A stretch of 64,000 nucleotides of DNA, taken from contig MNCI01005332.1 of assembly GCA_015680685.1 (NCBI GenBank), forward strand, positions 1-64,000, given 5' to 3'. The notes beneath the pieces are model-generated. The model saw only the letters and a program-made list of their open reading frames with translations. It was not told the origin of the DNA and did not search any database. Below, one piece after another: positions 1 to 9,364 of the stretch (position 1 is the first letter of the stretch; every line of letters starts with the position of its first letter). The stretch comes from Gnetum montanum. Lineage: Eukaryota; Streptophyta; Gnetopsida; Gnetales; Gnetaceae. A program made the position numbers and the translations under genes.

Positions 1-480
1 ATTTTCAAAACGTTGCATCTGTGAAGTGGGTACCATTGTCTGAAAATAAGTGCACGCAGCACACCAAACTTGTTTATGATTTTTTGTTGAATAAATAGTA
101 TAGCTGTAGATGATGTACAATATTTAATAGTAGCTACTTCAACCCATTTTGTTAGGTAATCAATAGAAACAATAATATAAGCTTTTTCATTGGATGTTGG
201 TGTAATCGGCCCCATAAAATCAATTCCCTAAATCTTGAAGGATTCTAATGGTTGAATCCATTATTGCGGACCCTCCATTCTAGCAATCATTTCCCCATCA
301 CATTGATAGTGCTCACAAGATTGGATGAAACAATGGGCATCCCAAAATAATGTAGGCTAATAATATTCTGCAAGCAAGATCTTGATGGTCGTTCATCTCC
401 CAGCATAATAACCCCCACAAGGACCCTCATGAGCATCTTGGAGAACTCACAATCGATCTATATCGGGAACACACCATTGA
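1..480 (-). pseudogene. integrase core fragment of Athila-type element 1
   Basis: The minus-strand translation of about 235-1 gives the start of a retroviral-type integrase core: IDFMGP with the first catalytic Asp, then KWVEVATI, then the FGV..ALI approach to the second Asp. A frameshift breaks the reading just before DNG..F, and the window ends there. The upstream part (480-240) is the zinc-binding linker, also with stops. The same blocks occur in element 2 at 20440-21300. It cannot be active as read. Confidence 0.75.
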
Positions 481-539
481 ACCAAGCCATCGAGAGACAC
501 TTTGTAAAGTTGCCCATTGATCTCCATAAAGTACTTGGT

Positions 540-1764
540 TCAGTCAAGAACCTGTTGTTTCTTCTTAAGGTTTAACTCTTGTGGTGTTTGTTGGGTGAGG
601 AGATAGGTAAGAATGCTACTATAACAGTTTGTCTCTATGTAGTAGCCAGTATGTCCAAGGAATAACGGAATATCTTTGATAGTTTCCAGTTGACAGGTAA
701 TTCCTTGGATAATTTTGATTTTCTCAGGATCTACCTCTATCCTTGTGTGTGAGATTTTGTGCCCTAGTACTACGCCTTCTTGGACCATCAAATGACTTTT
801 TTGCTGGTTGAGCCTCAAATTGGTTTCTACACATCTTTTTAACACTTGCTCCAACCGGTCCAAGGGTTGATTAAAGTTTTCTCCATAAGTGAAGAAGTCG
901 TCCATAAAGACCTCCATGCCATTCCCTATTGGTTGTTGGAATATGCTTAGAACTAGTCATTGAAATGTTGTAGGGGCATTGCACAAGCCATATGACATCT
1001 GTTTGTATGCGAATGTTGCCCAAGAACTAGTGAACATAGTCTTGGCTTGGTCTTCTAGGGCTATTTGTATTTGGTTATATCTACTATATGCATCTAGAAA
1101 ACTGTAATAGCGATGCCTTGTGATGGTGTCTAAGAGTTGGTCAACAAATGACAATGGAAAGTGATCTTTGAATGTTGCCATATTTAGTAGCCTGAAATCT
1201 AATGCACACCCTCCATTTGCCTTCCTTTTTAGGCATAATAACTAAGGGGCTAACCCATTCGCTATTAGTAATGGGGTATATGAACCCAGCCTTGAGAAGT
1301 TGTTCGATTTCTTCCTTAACTAATTGCTTCAACTTTGGGTTCAAACGTCTCTACGACTATCTTCAAGGCTTCATGGAGGGGTCAATGTAAATTCTATGTT
1401 GGCATATCCTAGGATCTATTCTAGTTAATTCAGGATATGACCAAGTGAAGGATTTTGACCATCTATTGATTGCCTTCAACAGTTTCTCTTTTTGTTGTCG
1501 AGCAAGCTTCACATTAATAATTACTGGTTTTTCATTCTTAAGGAATGTGTATTCCATACTGGTGGGTAATAGTTTCAGCTTGAGGGGCTTCTGCTTAAAT
1601 TTCTCAGGGATTTCCAACTTTCCCCAATTGATATTTTCAAGGTTAAGACTTGGAAGTTGGCAGTGGACTTGCTCTAATGCATCTATGTTATCGATGTAAG
1701 CACAAGTCAAACCCTTAGTTGGTTCCATGCATATGAGTGAACTACTTTCTTGATTAGCTATCAA
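540..1764 (-). pseudogene. reverse transcriptase of Athila-type element 1 (RNase H deleted)
   Basis: Three minus-strand pieces carry consecutive RT blocks. At 1764-1363 is the linker into the fingers (AWSYPELTRIDPRICQHRI-like). At 1344-957 are the fingers and palm, with SPLVIMPKK, DHFPL, the first catalytic Asp in SFLDAYS, and YGLCNAPTTFQ. At 917-540 is FMDDF, the YxDD-box equivalent with both Asp kept, then VLGHKIS and LGHTGYY. Stops separate the pieces. RNase H is absent: after the thumb the sequence jumps to the region that precedes integrase in element 2. The gene is clearly inactive but the family assignment is firm. Confidence 0.85.
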
Positions 1765-1878
1765 CCACTGGGTGTCTTCCTATCGTGTGGCTGCTACATA
1801 TAGGCATCTTTGTATGTTAATCACTTGTGCACAATAATTGCATGCAAGTAATGTTAAACTTTGCACAAACCATGACCT

Positions 1879-2514
1879 CTACACGCAATTACACCTTGTG
1901 TCACTATATGCGATGCACGAAACTTTCTTCTTCTTGATCTTTTTGAATGTATTTTCCTTTGATATTTCTAGGAAAAGATTATGGATTCGTAGGTGTGCCT
2001 CGATGGTGCTTAGCCATGCTTTTCCCATTATGATTGGGAAGTCCCCCTTACCGTTGTTCACCTGAATCACTAGGAAGTCAGTTGGGTATGACCACCCACA
2101 AACAATGGTAACAATGTCTTCCACTAGTCCCAATGGGACATTGATGGACTGGTCGACCAACTCTAGATAGATGTTGCTCTTTTTCAATGTAGGCAGGTTC
2201 TAGGCCTTGTACATTTCTTGGGAAATCCAGTTGACATTGGAACTTGAATCTAAAAGAGCCATGCAAGACACATTTTTAGCAATTTGTAAGTATATCAGAA
2301 GACTCCTAGAATTAGAGAATTTCTTGGGAAGGTGGCTAGCTTTGATCCAATCGACGATGGCATGTGTTAGCATGAGCATATGCGTTGAGTGTGGTGGTTG
2401 AGTTGAAGGGGGCTTCAAAGTTTTGATTGATACTAAGGCATCTAAGGAATCAACCACTTGTGATTGCAAGGGCTTGGTTGGTCTATTGGTTCTAAATAAA
2501 TGTCTTTTCTTCAT
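1879..2514 (-). pseudogene. retroviral-type aspartic protease of Athila-type element 1
   Basis: The active-site segment reads LLDSSSNVN on the minus strand near 2270-2220, where the family has LLDSGSxVN, so the flap-side Gly of DSG is changed. It continues into ISQEMYKA, then LELVDQSI, GLVEDIV and DFPIIMGKAWL, which includes the second hydrophobic block of pepsin-like retroelement proteases. A stop and frame change split it near 2200. Elements 2 (23403-23720) and 3 (46735-47060) carry the same blocks. It lies between gag and RT as expected. Confidence 0.75.
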
Positions 2515-3079
2515 GTGGTTGTTGGAACCAACAGTAGGTTGAGAGTTAATAGCCCTTGTGGAATTATGTTGCTATAGTTGGGTAGGGATTTCACCCTGCA
2601 TAGCTGGAGCAGGTGGTAGTGGAGCTATTGGTGGAAGAGATGTGGTTGGATGAGAAGGATGATATTCTTACAAAATATTACCCCTAGAAGAGGGAGTTCC
2701 ATAATACTCACAAGTTTGGTAGTAAGGTTGAGAAGTGACATGGCCAATAGAGTCACATGGGGAGATTGGCTATTGCACATAATATCCATACAGGTCAAGT
2801 TACCGGTAAAGATACTATTACCTTGGTGGTGGCATTTCCCATGATTGTGGGTGCTTTCACTGTTGATATTACTCAATTGGTTGTGGTGGAGTTCCACTGG
2901 GATAATATGTTAAGGGTTGGTCAAACTGCCTTGCGTTACCTTGAGGATAAGGTAACCTTCAGGGTGTTTGCCTTTTGTTTAATTGTGGGTTGAGTGCATA
3001 CACCCCAAACTCCTATAGATGTGAGATTATAGGGAAACATCCCTTAGGATGGTGATATTGACATATCTCACATCCACTA

Positions 3080-4477
3080 TCATTTTTTTTCCAAATTCAC
3101 AACCTTTTCAATGATGGAAACTTTTCCCTTACCCTTTCTACGTGCATGTTCAGCCTCTTTCTTTTTTCTTTTCTCACTACCTTGCTCTCTAGACTCCTCC
3201 ACTATTTTAAGAATAGTTTGAAATCTATTGTCTAGGGAATCCCACATTTGGTCCACCTTTGTCAACACGACTGATGTCATCTTTTGGATAGGCAAAGTTT
3301 TTCTATTCACCATCTCTTCAAATGGTGACTCTTCTTCATCTTCACAAAATCTTACTTCCCTCTTTCAAAGGGAAGGATCTTGGTTATACTCTTCTGCACT
3401 TTCTCTCTTCCATAGCTCACCTTCTTCATTACCAACTTGCTTCAATAGTCTTTGAATTTGATGGGACCTAAGCTTGGATAGTCTCCCTTGGGCATAAATC
3501 CCAAGGTTTCTTCTCGTTTCATGCTTAAGCCCATCTATAAGATGGCATAGTTGATCCCTTTGCAAATAACCATGGCCAAGACAACTATATAATAGTGCAT
3601 AGTATCAGCCCATGGTATCATCCAAGGGTTCATGTCCTCCTTGTTTCCAGCCTTGAATTTGCTTTTGCAGGTTGGACACTCGGGAGTACATTTGGTACTT
3701 ATCGTTGAATAATTCTAACATAGTACTCCATCTACGAATAGATTCTGGTTCTAAGGATTGGTACTAGCTTTCTGCTTTTTTAACTAGTGTTCGCGAGAAC
3801 AACTTAAGTTTTTTCCATTCATTATCTATGTTTTGTAAGGCACACATGTCATGGAATGCTTGTAAATGATTATGAGGATTAGCGTTGTATCCCCCTTCAA
3901 ATCATGGGATATTGTTCATATCTAATCTCTTGATCCTACTATCTTTTTGGTGCCTTGTTGGAATTCTAACAGCCTTAGTTATGACTAACATACTTCGTGT
4001 AGCGAATAGGGGTTCATCGTGATCGTCTCGTCCATGGCGTCTATGATGCTTACGTTGTTCCCTACTCTCCCTTCTTCTATGTCATGGCTCTCTAGAGTGC
4101 CCTCTTCCCCTTTCTTCACTATTTCGTCTATGACTTCCACTTTGCCTACCTTTATCCCTATGGTCTCTTTCTTTATGGCCACGTTTGAATATTGAAGGAG
4201 AGAATGAAGGAGATGATGAAGGTAAAGCAAAAGGAGAACCATCACCATAATAGTGTTTGCTAACTTCTCTACTACGGTCTCAACATCGATCACGATTGTG
4301 ATCAGAATGTCCACCTTTATCATGAGTTCTGATACTCGAGACATCTTGGGACCATTTACCCTTCAAGGACTTATGATGTCTCTCCTGTTGCAAGTCCCTT
4401 TGACGTTGTGGCTCTGTGGGATGGTATTCTTTTGAGTCATGGTCTTGCACAACATATTTTACGTGTAAGTGCAGCAT
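3080..4477 (-). pseudogene. gag remnant of Athila-type element 1
   Basis: Minus-strand pieces at 4477-4280, 4344-3985, 3565-3365 and 3313-3080 align by content with gag pieces of element 2 (25972-25445 and 24860-24303). Recognisable parts are the charged SLKGKWSQDV stretch, the LIDGLKHETR block of the capsid-like region and a basic Lys/Arg-rich region before the CxxCxY...GCC-like knuckle (near 3070-3000). The open frames are short and in different phases, and an N-terminal Met was not identified. The function would have been capsid assembly. The assignment rests on position and on the sister elements. Confidence 0.6.
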
Positions 4478-4632
4478 GCCAATTCATGTGAGAGCATGAA
4501 GAAGCATGCTCGGGACTAAATGATCGAGAGGTAACACTATGTTACCTTCTAAGTCTCACCAACGCAGTTGTTCATCTTGATGGAGGATAAAGGTGAAGTC
4601 TGGTTTATACTCATTAGTATAAATATATACCA

Positions 4633-4650
4633 TCCTCGGCAATGGTGCCA
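4633..4650 (-). other. primer binding site, tRNA-Asp type (element 1)
   Basis: The plus strand here, tcctcggcaatggtgcca, resembles the 3' end of plant tRNA-Asp (TCCCCGGCAACGGCGCCA) with three differences, all T for C. One A separates it from the LTR terminus TG at 4652. A tRNA-Asp primer is usual for plant Athila elements. Element 2 has the same arrangement at 26462-26479. The tRNA sequence is from general knowledge; the match was made by eye. Confidence 0.7.
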
Positions 4651-5386
4651 ATGATGAGCGGCGAGGTACCCCTATGCTCAACCATACGAATACAAGCGTT
4701 TCATGCATGATCTGGTTGAATTCCAAGGACTAAGTGCTTATGCACCCTTATGGAACAAGGATGGGTTGATTAATCGTTGTCTTCCTAAACTTATTTGTGT
4801 GTCACTATTTTATTGTGAAGTAAGCTTGAGGCACATGATTTTTATAGCTTTTATGTTTTTATGTCCTGCTACTAATAAGGGAAGAGAGAGAGAGATAACT
4901 AAGTGACTAATTTAACTTAACTACTGATTAACTAGGCTTTAAACTAATCCTAACACCAATATCCGTTCTCACTTGCCGTACACATCTTGAACTACCGCAA
5001 CACTATTGGGATTACCAAATGCTAATCGTGATTGGGTTACCAAGTATTGCACGCATGCTCGAAGTGATCGTACTATGTGTTTTAATAACAAAAATGTAAA
5101 GTGCACAAAATAAAATAAATGCAGAAGAAAATAAAATGAAGGAAATGAGTAAGAAAACAAAGTGCTGCAAGGATGAATCAAAGAGCTCGTCTTTATTTCC
5201 ATACACAAGGTGTGCTCAAGTACACAATGCTCAAATAAAGATCCATCCACACTTCGACCTCCTGCTACGGGCACTTAGAAAATACTCTAACTACAAGAGT
5301 TTGGCTACTTAACTACTACCAGACTTCTTCTTCTGAATTCCTCTTGACTCCTTCTGAATTGCTCCCTATTGTGTGCTTGGGCACTG

Positions 5387-5394
5387 TATTTATA
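5387..5394 (-). promoter_or_regulatory. TATA box of element 1 LTR
   Basis: Reads TATAAATA on the minus strand, directly downstream of the short-repeat block. Elements 2 (27341-27348) and 3 (44398-44405) have TATAAATA at the equivalent LTR position. Confidence 0.6.
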
Positions 5395-5409
5395 GGCCTA
5401 GGAGTAACC

Positions 5410-5592
5410 TGGGAATAACTGCTCTAATAATAACCACTCTAATAATTAGAATAACGCTCTAATAGTTAGAGTAACTGCTCTAATAATAACCACTCTAATA
5501 ATTAGAGTAATTGCTTTAATAATAACCACTCTAATAATTAGAGTAAGCACTCTAATAATAACCACACTAATTATTAGAGTAACCACTCATCA
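5410..5592. repeat. U3 short tandem repeats of element 1 LTR
   Basis: Irregular tandem copies of a unit built from ctctaataataacca and ctctaataattagag. The second half is close to a palindrome, so units can pair with themselves or neighbours. The block ends about 20 bases upstream of the TATA box in element orientation, the usual site of retrotransposon enhancers. Confidence 0.75.
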
Positions 5593-5647
5593 TAACTCCT
5601 AATGAAGCCAAGATTTAACCTGTGTTCATTAAATTTTTTATTCTACA

Positions 5648-6262
5648 TCCTTGGTGCTTGTTTGAGCCCATACAATGATATTAGCAGTCAACACACCATA
5701 TGCTCTTTTCCTTTGACTTCATACCCTTTAGGTTGAAGCATATATATTTCCTCCTCAAGATCACCATTGAGGAAAGTAGTTTTTACATCCATTTTTTCAA
5801 GTTCTAGATCATAAGCTATTGCTATTGAAAGCAATGATCTAATGGATGTTAATGTTATCACAAGGGAGAAGATTTCATCATAATCAATTTCTTTCTTTTG
5901 GGAATAACCCTTAGCAACAAGACTAAACTAGTCACTAGATTTAATTCTAAACACCCACCTACATCCAATTGGTTTTCTATCAGATAAAAGTTCAACCAAT
6001 TCTCATGTCTTATTCTTATGAATAGCAAACATTTCATCATCCATCACTCACTTCCATTCTTTATGATAAAGAGATGTACATGCTTCATCATAAGTGGTTC
6101 AACTTCAGTGATTAGAATTTGATCTTCAAACTGAGTGGGTAATTTTCTTATGCAACCAGACCATCTTAAGGGTGGTGAAGTTGATGGAGCATCATGTTGA
6201 TACTTAATTTCCTCATCTTCAATTTCATCCTTCCCTGTACTTATGTCTTGTATATTATGCAC
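5648..6262 (-). pseudogene. copia reverse transcriptase, N-terminal part
   Basis: Minus-strand blocks include VKTTFLNGDLEEEIYM (fingers), QPKGYEV and, after a one-base frame change, SLYGLKQAPR, all diagnostic for copia RT. The PLRRS..IRK-like approach segment lies at 6262-6044 (PPLRWSGCIRKLP). The Athila element 1 LTR begins immediately after QAPR, so the YVDD box is not here. The frame is broken several times. Function would have been cDNA synthesis. Confidence 0.85.
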
Positions 6263-6312
6263 AACATCTTGTTATATTATTGATAGAAGATATTGGTCAA
6301 GAGCAATATCTC

Positions 6313-7260
6313 CTATCGAGGGAGGATGACCCTCTGAATTTCCTTTATTAACAAAGATACATGATCAGGTGTTACATCATTACAGAAATTACACTTAATA
6401 TGTTTACAAGACTCTCTAAATACATCACGACTATAGATAACCCTCTTAGTTTCTAGGTTGTACAACTCATAAGCTTTAACACCATGACCGTAAGTAAGAA
6501 AAATGCATTTTATAGACTTATAATCTAATTTTGATCTCACCCAAAAACTCTAATTCAAATTTAAAAACTTGCTACTTCATATTTCTTCTAAAATCTCTCC
6601 ATCAATTGCAAAGGATGGAGACCTGTTGATGAGATAGCAAGTAGTTATTGCAACTTTAGCCTAAGAATGTTTACCAAGACCAACTTCACTTAGCATGCAT
6701 CTGATTCTTTCCAGAAATGTTCTATTAAAATGTTTACCTACTCCATTTTTTTCTAGAGTTCCTGGAATAGTATTTTTCTTGTATGTGCCATGTTCATTAC
6801 AAAAATTTTTAAAAGCATGGGAGAAAAATTTGCCATCATTATTTATTTTGAGACCCTTGATTTTTTTCCAGAGCTTTGAACTATTTAAAATTTTCAAACA
6901 CTACAAACTTATGTTTCATTAAATAGAGCCAAGCTTTCCTTGAAAATTCATCAATGAATGAAACATAATATGTAGCACCTCCGAGTGAGAATGTTTGCAA
7001 GTCTTTAACTGGTTCACAAACATCATTGTGTATTAACTCTAACACTATTAACTTTAGCATTACTTCTTCGCAATCTTGAACATGTTTGTTTATCAAGTAG
7101 GCAATGATGACAAAAATTCCTCTATAAGATTAATTTTATCTTTTTTATGCAGTTCCTTTAGATCTTTTTCACTTAAATGTGCCAATCTTTTGTGCCAAAG
7201 ATCAATGCTTGAGTAACAGCTACCATGTTGAAGTTGTGCTGCAACATTCTTGCTTCCAAC
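6313..7260 (-). pseudogene. copia GAG-pre-integrase and integrase
   Basis: The zinc-binding pre-integrase segment reads LWHKRLAHLSEKDLKEL (7205-7140). The core follows at 7096-6661: HNDVCEP (first Asp), SFIDEFSRKAWLY, NNDGKFFS (second Asp block, normally SDNGGEF) and KNGVGKHFNRT, where the family has NGVAExxNRT, so the catalytic Glu is replaced by Lys. The C-terminal block at 6540-6313 has KCIFLTYGHGVKAY and RDVFRES, typical of copia. Two stops follow the pre-integrase segment. The Glu to Lys change alone would abolish integration. Confidence 0.85.
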
Positions 7261-7409
7261 TGGTAAAGTCTTCCCACCTTTAGACCAGTTGCTAGGGGTA
7301 AAGACCCTTGCAAGATTTTACATTTTCCTTCACCAAATATGATAGTTAGACCAATAGAATCTACTCACAGATAGAAGACTCATTGTGAGTTTAGATATAT
7401 GATGAACAN

Positions 7410-7920
7410 ATCAACTCTTAATTTCGATACTATTGTAGCCCAACTCCTTAGTGAAGTAAGGAGAATTAAAAGGTCTACCCTTGTCCAAAGTGATCTTTTC
7501 ATTGCCAAAAACTCCAATGTAAAGTTGAATAAAAGTCCATAGTTTAAACCTCTTAGATCCTAGAAAAATTCCACAAAACTAAGATGTTGGAATTGTGGAA
7601 AGATTGGTCATTTTAGAAAAGATTTTAAAGCAGCAAAGAAAGGAAAAGCATTTGCAAATAATAAGAATAAAAATGAAATTCCNCTTTCTTTGCTGCTTTA
7701 AAATCTTTTCTAAAATGACCAATCTTTCCACAATTCCAACATCTTGGTTTTGTGGAATTTTTCTAGGATCTAAGAGGTTTAAACTATGGACTTTTATTCA
7801 ACTTTACATTGGAGTTTTTGGCAATGAAAAGATCACTTTGGACAAGGGTAGACCTTTTAATTCTCCTTTCTTCACTAAGGAGTTGGGCTACAATAGTATC
7901 GAAATTAAGAGTTGATATAG
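7410..7920. other. inverted duplication bounded by single Ns (likely assembly artefact)
   Basis: Bases 7410-7650 are the reverse complement of 7683-7920 with hardly any mismatches. Single N characters sit at 7409 and 7683. The copia element needs only the 7684-7920 copy, so the other arm is surplus. A similar arrangement occurs at 31245-31752. Confidence 0.75.
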
Positions 7921-8431
7921 AATTACTCATTGACGTTACAAAAATATTCCAAGACTTAGGAAAAGACTCTAAAAGATACATACAATGATCTTCCTCTTTC
8001 ATTTTATCTTCAATTGCTTTAAGTTGCATCATGATATCATTGAAGATACTTAAATGATTAGTAATTAACATACCTTTAGGCATCTTGAGTATGTGTAAAT
8101 TCCTCCTATGAAACGATTTGTTAGGAGCCGATTTTGTTTGGTACAAATTTTTTAATTTATCTTACAAATCTTTGCTTCGTGCCTTTCTATCTAAGGCCTT
8201 CCAATCTAAATCTATGATAGTAGTAGGCTTTGAATCAACAATTACTTGCCAGAGATTGTCACTAACAAGAAGATCCTCCATGTACATTCTCCAAACTTCA
8301 TAATCATTGCCAGAGAATTTTTCAATTTTGATTTTTGCAAAGTTTGCAAATACCCTGAAATCAAACAACACCACAAAAGAACCAATTGTGATTTTTAGAT
8401 TGTTTATGATAACAAACAAAAAATAAATCAA
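7684..8431 (-). pseudogene. copia gag (UBN2-type) with CCHC knuckle
   Basis: Minus-strand reading starts near FAKIKIEKFSGNDYEVW (UBN2-type capsid domain). It continues through MEDLLVSDNLWQVI, LKMPKGMLITNH, FNDIMMQLKAIE and LLESFPKSWNIFV, ending with the knuckle CWNCGKIGHFRKDF near 7745-7700, whose last Cys is changed to Phe. The stretch just before the domain, TTTGATTTCAG, looks like a splice acceptor, so a leader intron or chance is possible. The 3' part is duplicated in inverse orientation at 7410-7682, probably by assembly. Confidence 0.8.
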
Positions 8432-8439
8432 TAGATAAA

Positions 8440-8836
8440 CACAAGAATATATTTCACTCTAGCAAGAAACAGGCTCATGGATCTTTATGTCACCTTAGAG
8501 AGAATTTCTGAAACACAGTGAATACCAGAGAATGGGAAGGGAAAGAAGAAAGCATTGGGATGACAATTAAACACACTTCATTGAATGCTTCCATGTAACC
8601 ATATTTATAGCATGGAAAGCCACTTGTAAACTAGATATTAATAGTAGTAAATGACAGACATGAACAATAGTTTTACATTGACTATATTTCAAATATCTGC
8701 AGTTAAATACTTATTTACACTGCAGTTTATTATAAAAGGATAGTGCTTGTAATCACAGAGATGACAATATCTGAGCTTGTGTGAACGGCAGTTGCCTTCA
8801 CTTTACTCTACCCATCTATAGAAATATAATTCAACA
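8440..8836 (-). repeat. probable 5' LTR of the copia element
   Basis: In element orientation it begins TGTTGAATTATA (8836), a common copia LTR start, and contains a TATAAATA box (plus-strand tatttata near 8610). Gag begins just beyond its inner end. The outer 40 bases (actttactctacccatctatag...) are duplicated immediately outside at 8837-8875. The inner CA terminus and PBS were not identified, so the left coordinate is approximate. Confidence 0.45.
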
Positions 8837-8876
8837 CTTTACTCTACCCATCTATAGAATTATAATTCAACTCTAC
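8798..8876. repeat. direct repeat of about 38 bp at the copia LTR edge
   Basis: The segment actttactctacccatctatagaa(a/t)tataattcaac occurs twice in tandem. It may be an assembly or replication duplication of the LTR edge. 8877-9233 is the laccase 3' flank, where nothing else was recognised apart from a small repeat around the N at 9167. Confidence 0.7.
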
Positions 8877-9233
8877 AACCGTTTCTCAGCGTGGTGCCAC
8901 GGACAACAATGACTGTGCCAAGCTCCTCAGTCAGTATTGTGGAGAATGGCGACTGTAGCAGGCTCATCGTTCGTTACTGCATTCGCAGAGTGCAGCTGGC
9001 CTAGCTATTATATAATACTTTGGCTGTCAGAAACAGTAACAAGAAGAAGAGAGAGAGCGAACATATATTTTTTAATAGTAACGCAAATGACATGAAATAG
9101 GGACAGGTTTTAATTAAAACGTATATCATCAAATAGGGACAGGTTTAAGTATAAGAGGTTACTGAANGAATAGGGACAGGTTTAAGATAAAACGTATAAG
9201 AGGTTACTGAATCCTGCAATTCCAACCCTGCTC

Positions 9234-9364
9234 TCAGCACCTGGGAAGGTCTGTTGGTGGGCGCTCTAGCAGCGTGCCATTTTCTTTGCCGTTCTCGGTG
9301 ATGAACACGGTGGTCATTCCTATGGATTGGTGAAAGTCCAGGTGGCAATGCATCATCCATACAC
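9234..9364 (-). CDS. LAC: laccase last exon (type 1 copper centre)
   Basis: Acceptor ATTACAG, then GVWMMHCHLDFHQSIGM, TTVFITENGKENG, LERPPTDLPRC and TGA at 9236-9234. It joins the previous exon in phase (CCT G + GT). The axial position of the type 1 copper, ten residues after the Cys in HCH, is Met, whereas most plant laccases have Leu. Confidence 0.9.

Larger units (their letters stand above)
1..5647 (-). mobile_element. Ty3/gypsy Athila-type retrotransposon 1 (5' LTR to integrase; 3' end outside window)
   Basis: Read on the minus strand the order is LTR (4652-5647), Asp-type primer binding site (4633-4650), gag (about 4480-3080), protease (about 2514-1879), RT (1764-650), then the pre-integrase segment and integrase core (540-1), which runs off the window. 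Domain order, tRNA-Asp-like PBS and closeness to element 2 place it in the Athila/Tat group. Every domain is split by stops or frameshifts, so it is dead. Compared with element 2 it lacks about 0.65 kb covering RNase H: the RT thumb (LGHTGYY) joins directly to a segment starting SSILTYLL near position 640. Its LTR sits inside the RT of the neighbouring copia element, so it is the younger of the two. Confidence 0.85.
4652..5647 (-). repeat. 5' LTR of Athila-type element 1
   Basis: About 996 bp bounded by TG (4652) and CA (5646-5647) as read on the plus strand, with the PBS complement on its left and copia RT sequence immediately on its right. On the minus strand it holds a short-repeat block (5600-5410), a TATA box (5387-5394) and an AATAAA-like site near the start of R/U5. 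The middle of the LTR resembles LTRs of elements 2 and 3 (blocks around GGGATTACCAA and GTCTTTATTTC). Its partner LTR lies outside the window. Confidence 0.8.
5648..8836 (-). mobile_element. Ty1/copia retrotransposon (5' LTR, gag, integrase, start of RT), split by element 1
   Basis: Minus-strand order is LTR-like sequence (about 8836-8440), gag (8431-7690), GAG-pre-integrase and integrase (7260-6330), then the RT start (6260-5648). Integrase before RT identifies Ty1/copia. The RT reading ends at SLYGLKQAPR exactly where the element 1 LTR begins. The rest of RT and RNase H should lie left of the window. The 5' LTR end is placed at the TGTTGAAT minus-strand start (8836). No clear iMet-type PBS was found next to it, so the LTR inner edge is uncertain. 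Stops, a lost integrase Glu and an assembly-made inverted repeat (7410-7920) mean it is not functional as read. Confidence 0.85.

Noticed and set aside
5012-5274. Hydrophobic minus-strand frames within the element 1 LTR
   Set aside because: Phe/Leu-rich text arises from A-rich LTR sequence; LTRs of this type do not encode proteins and the sister LTRs do not keep these frames.
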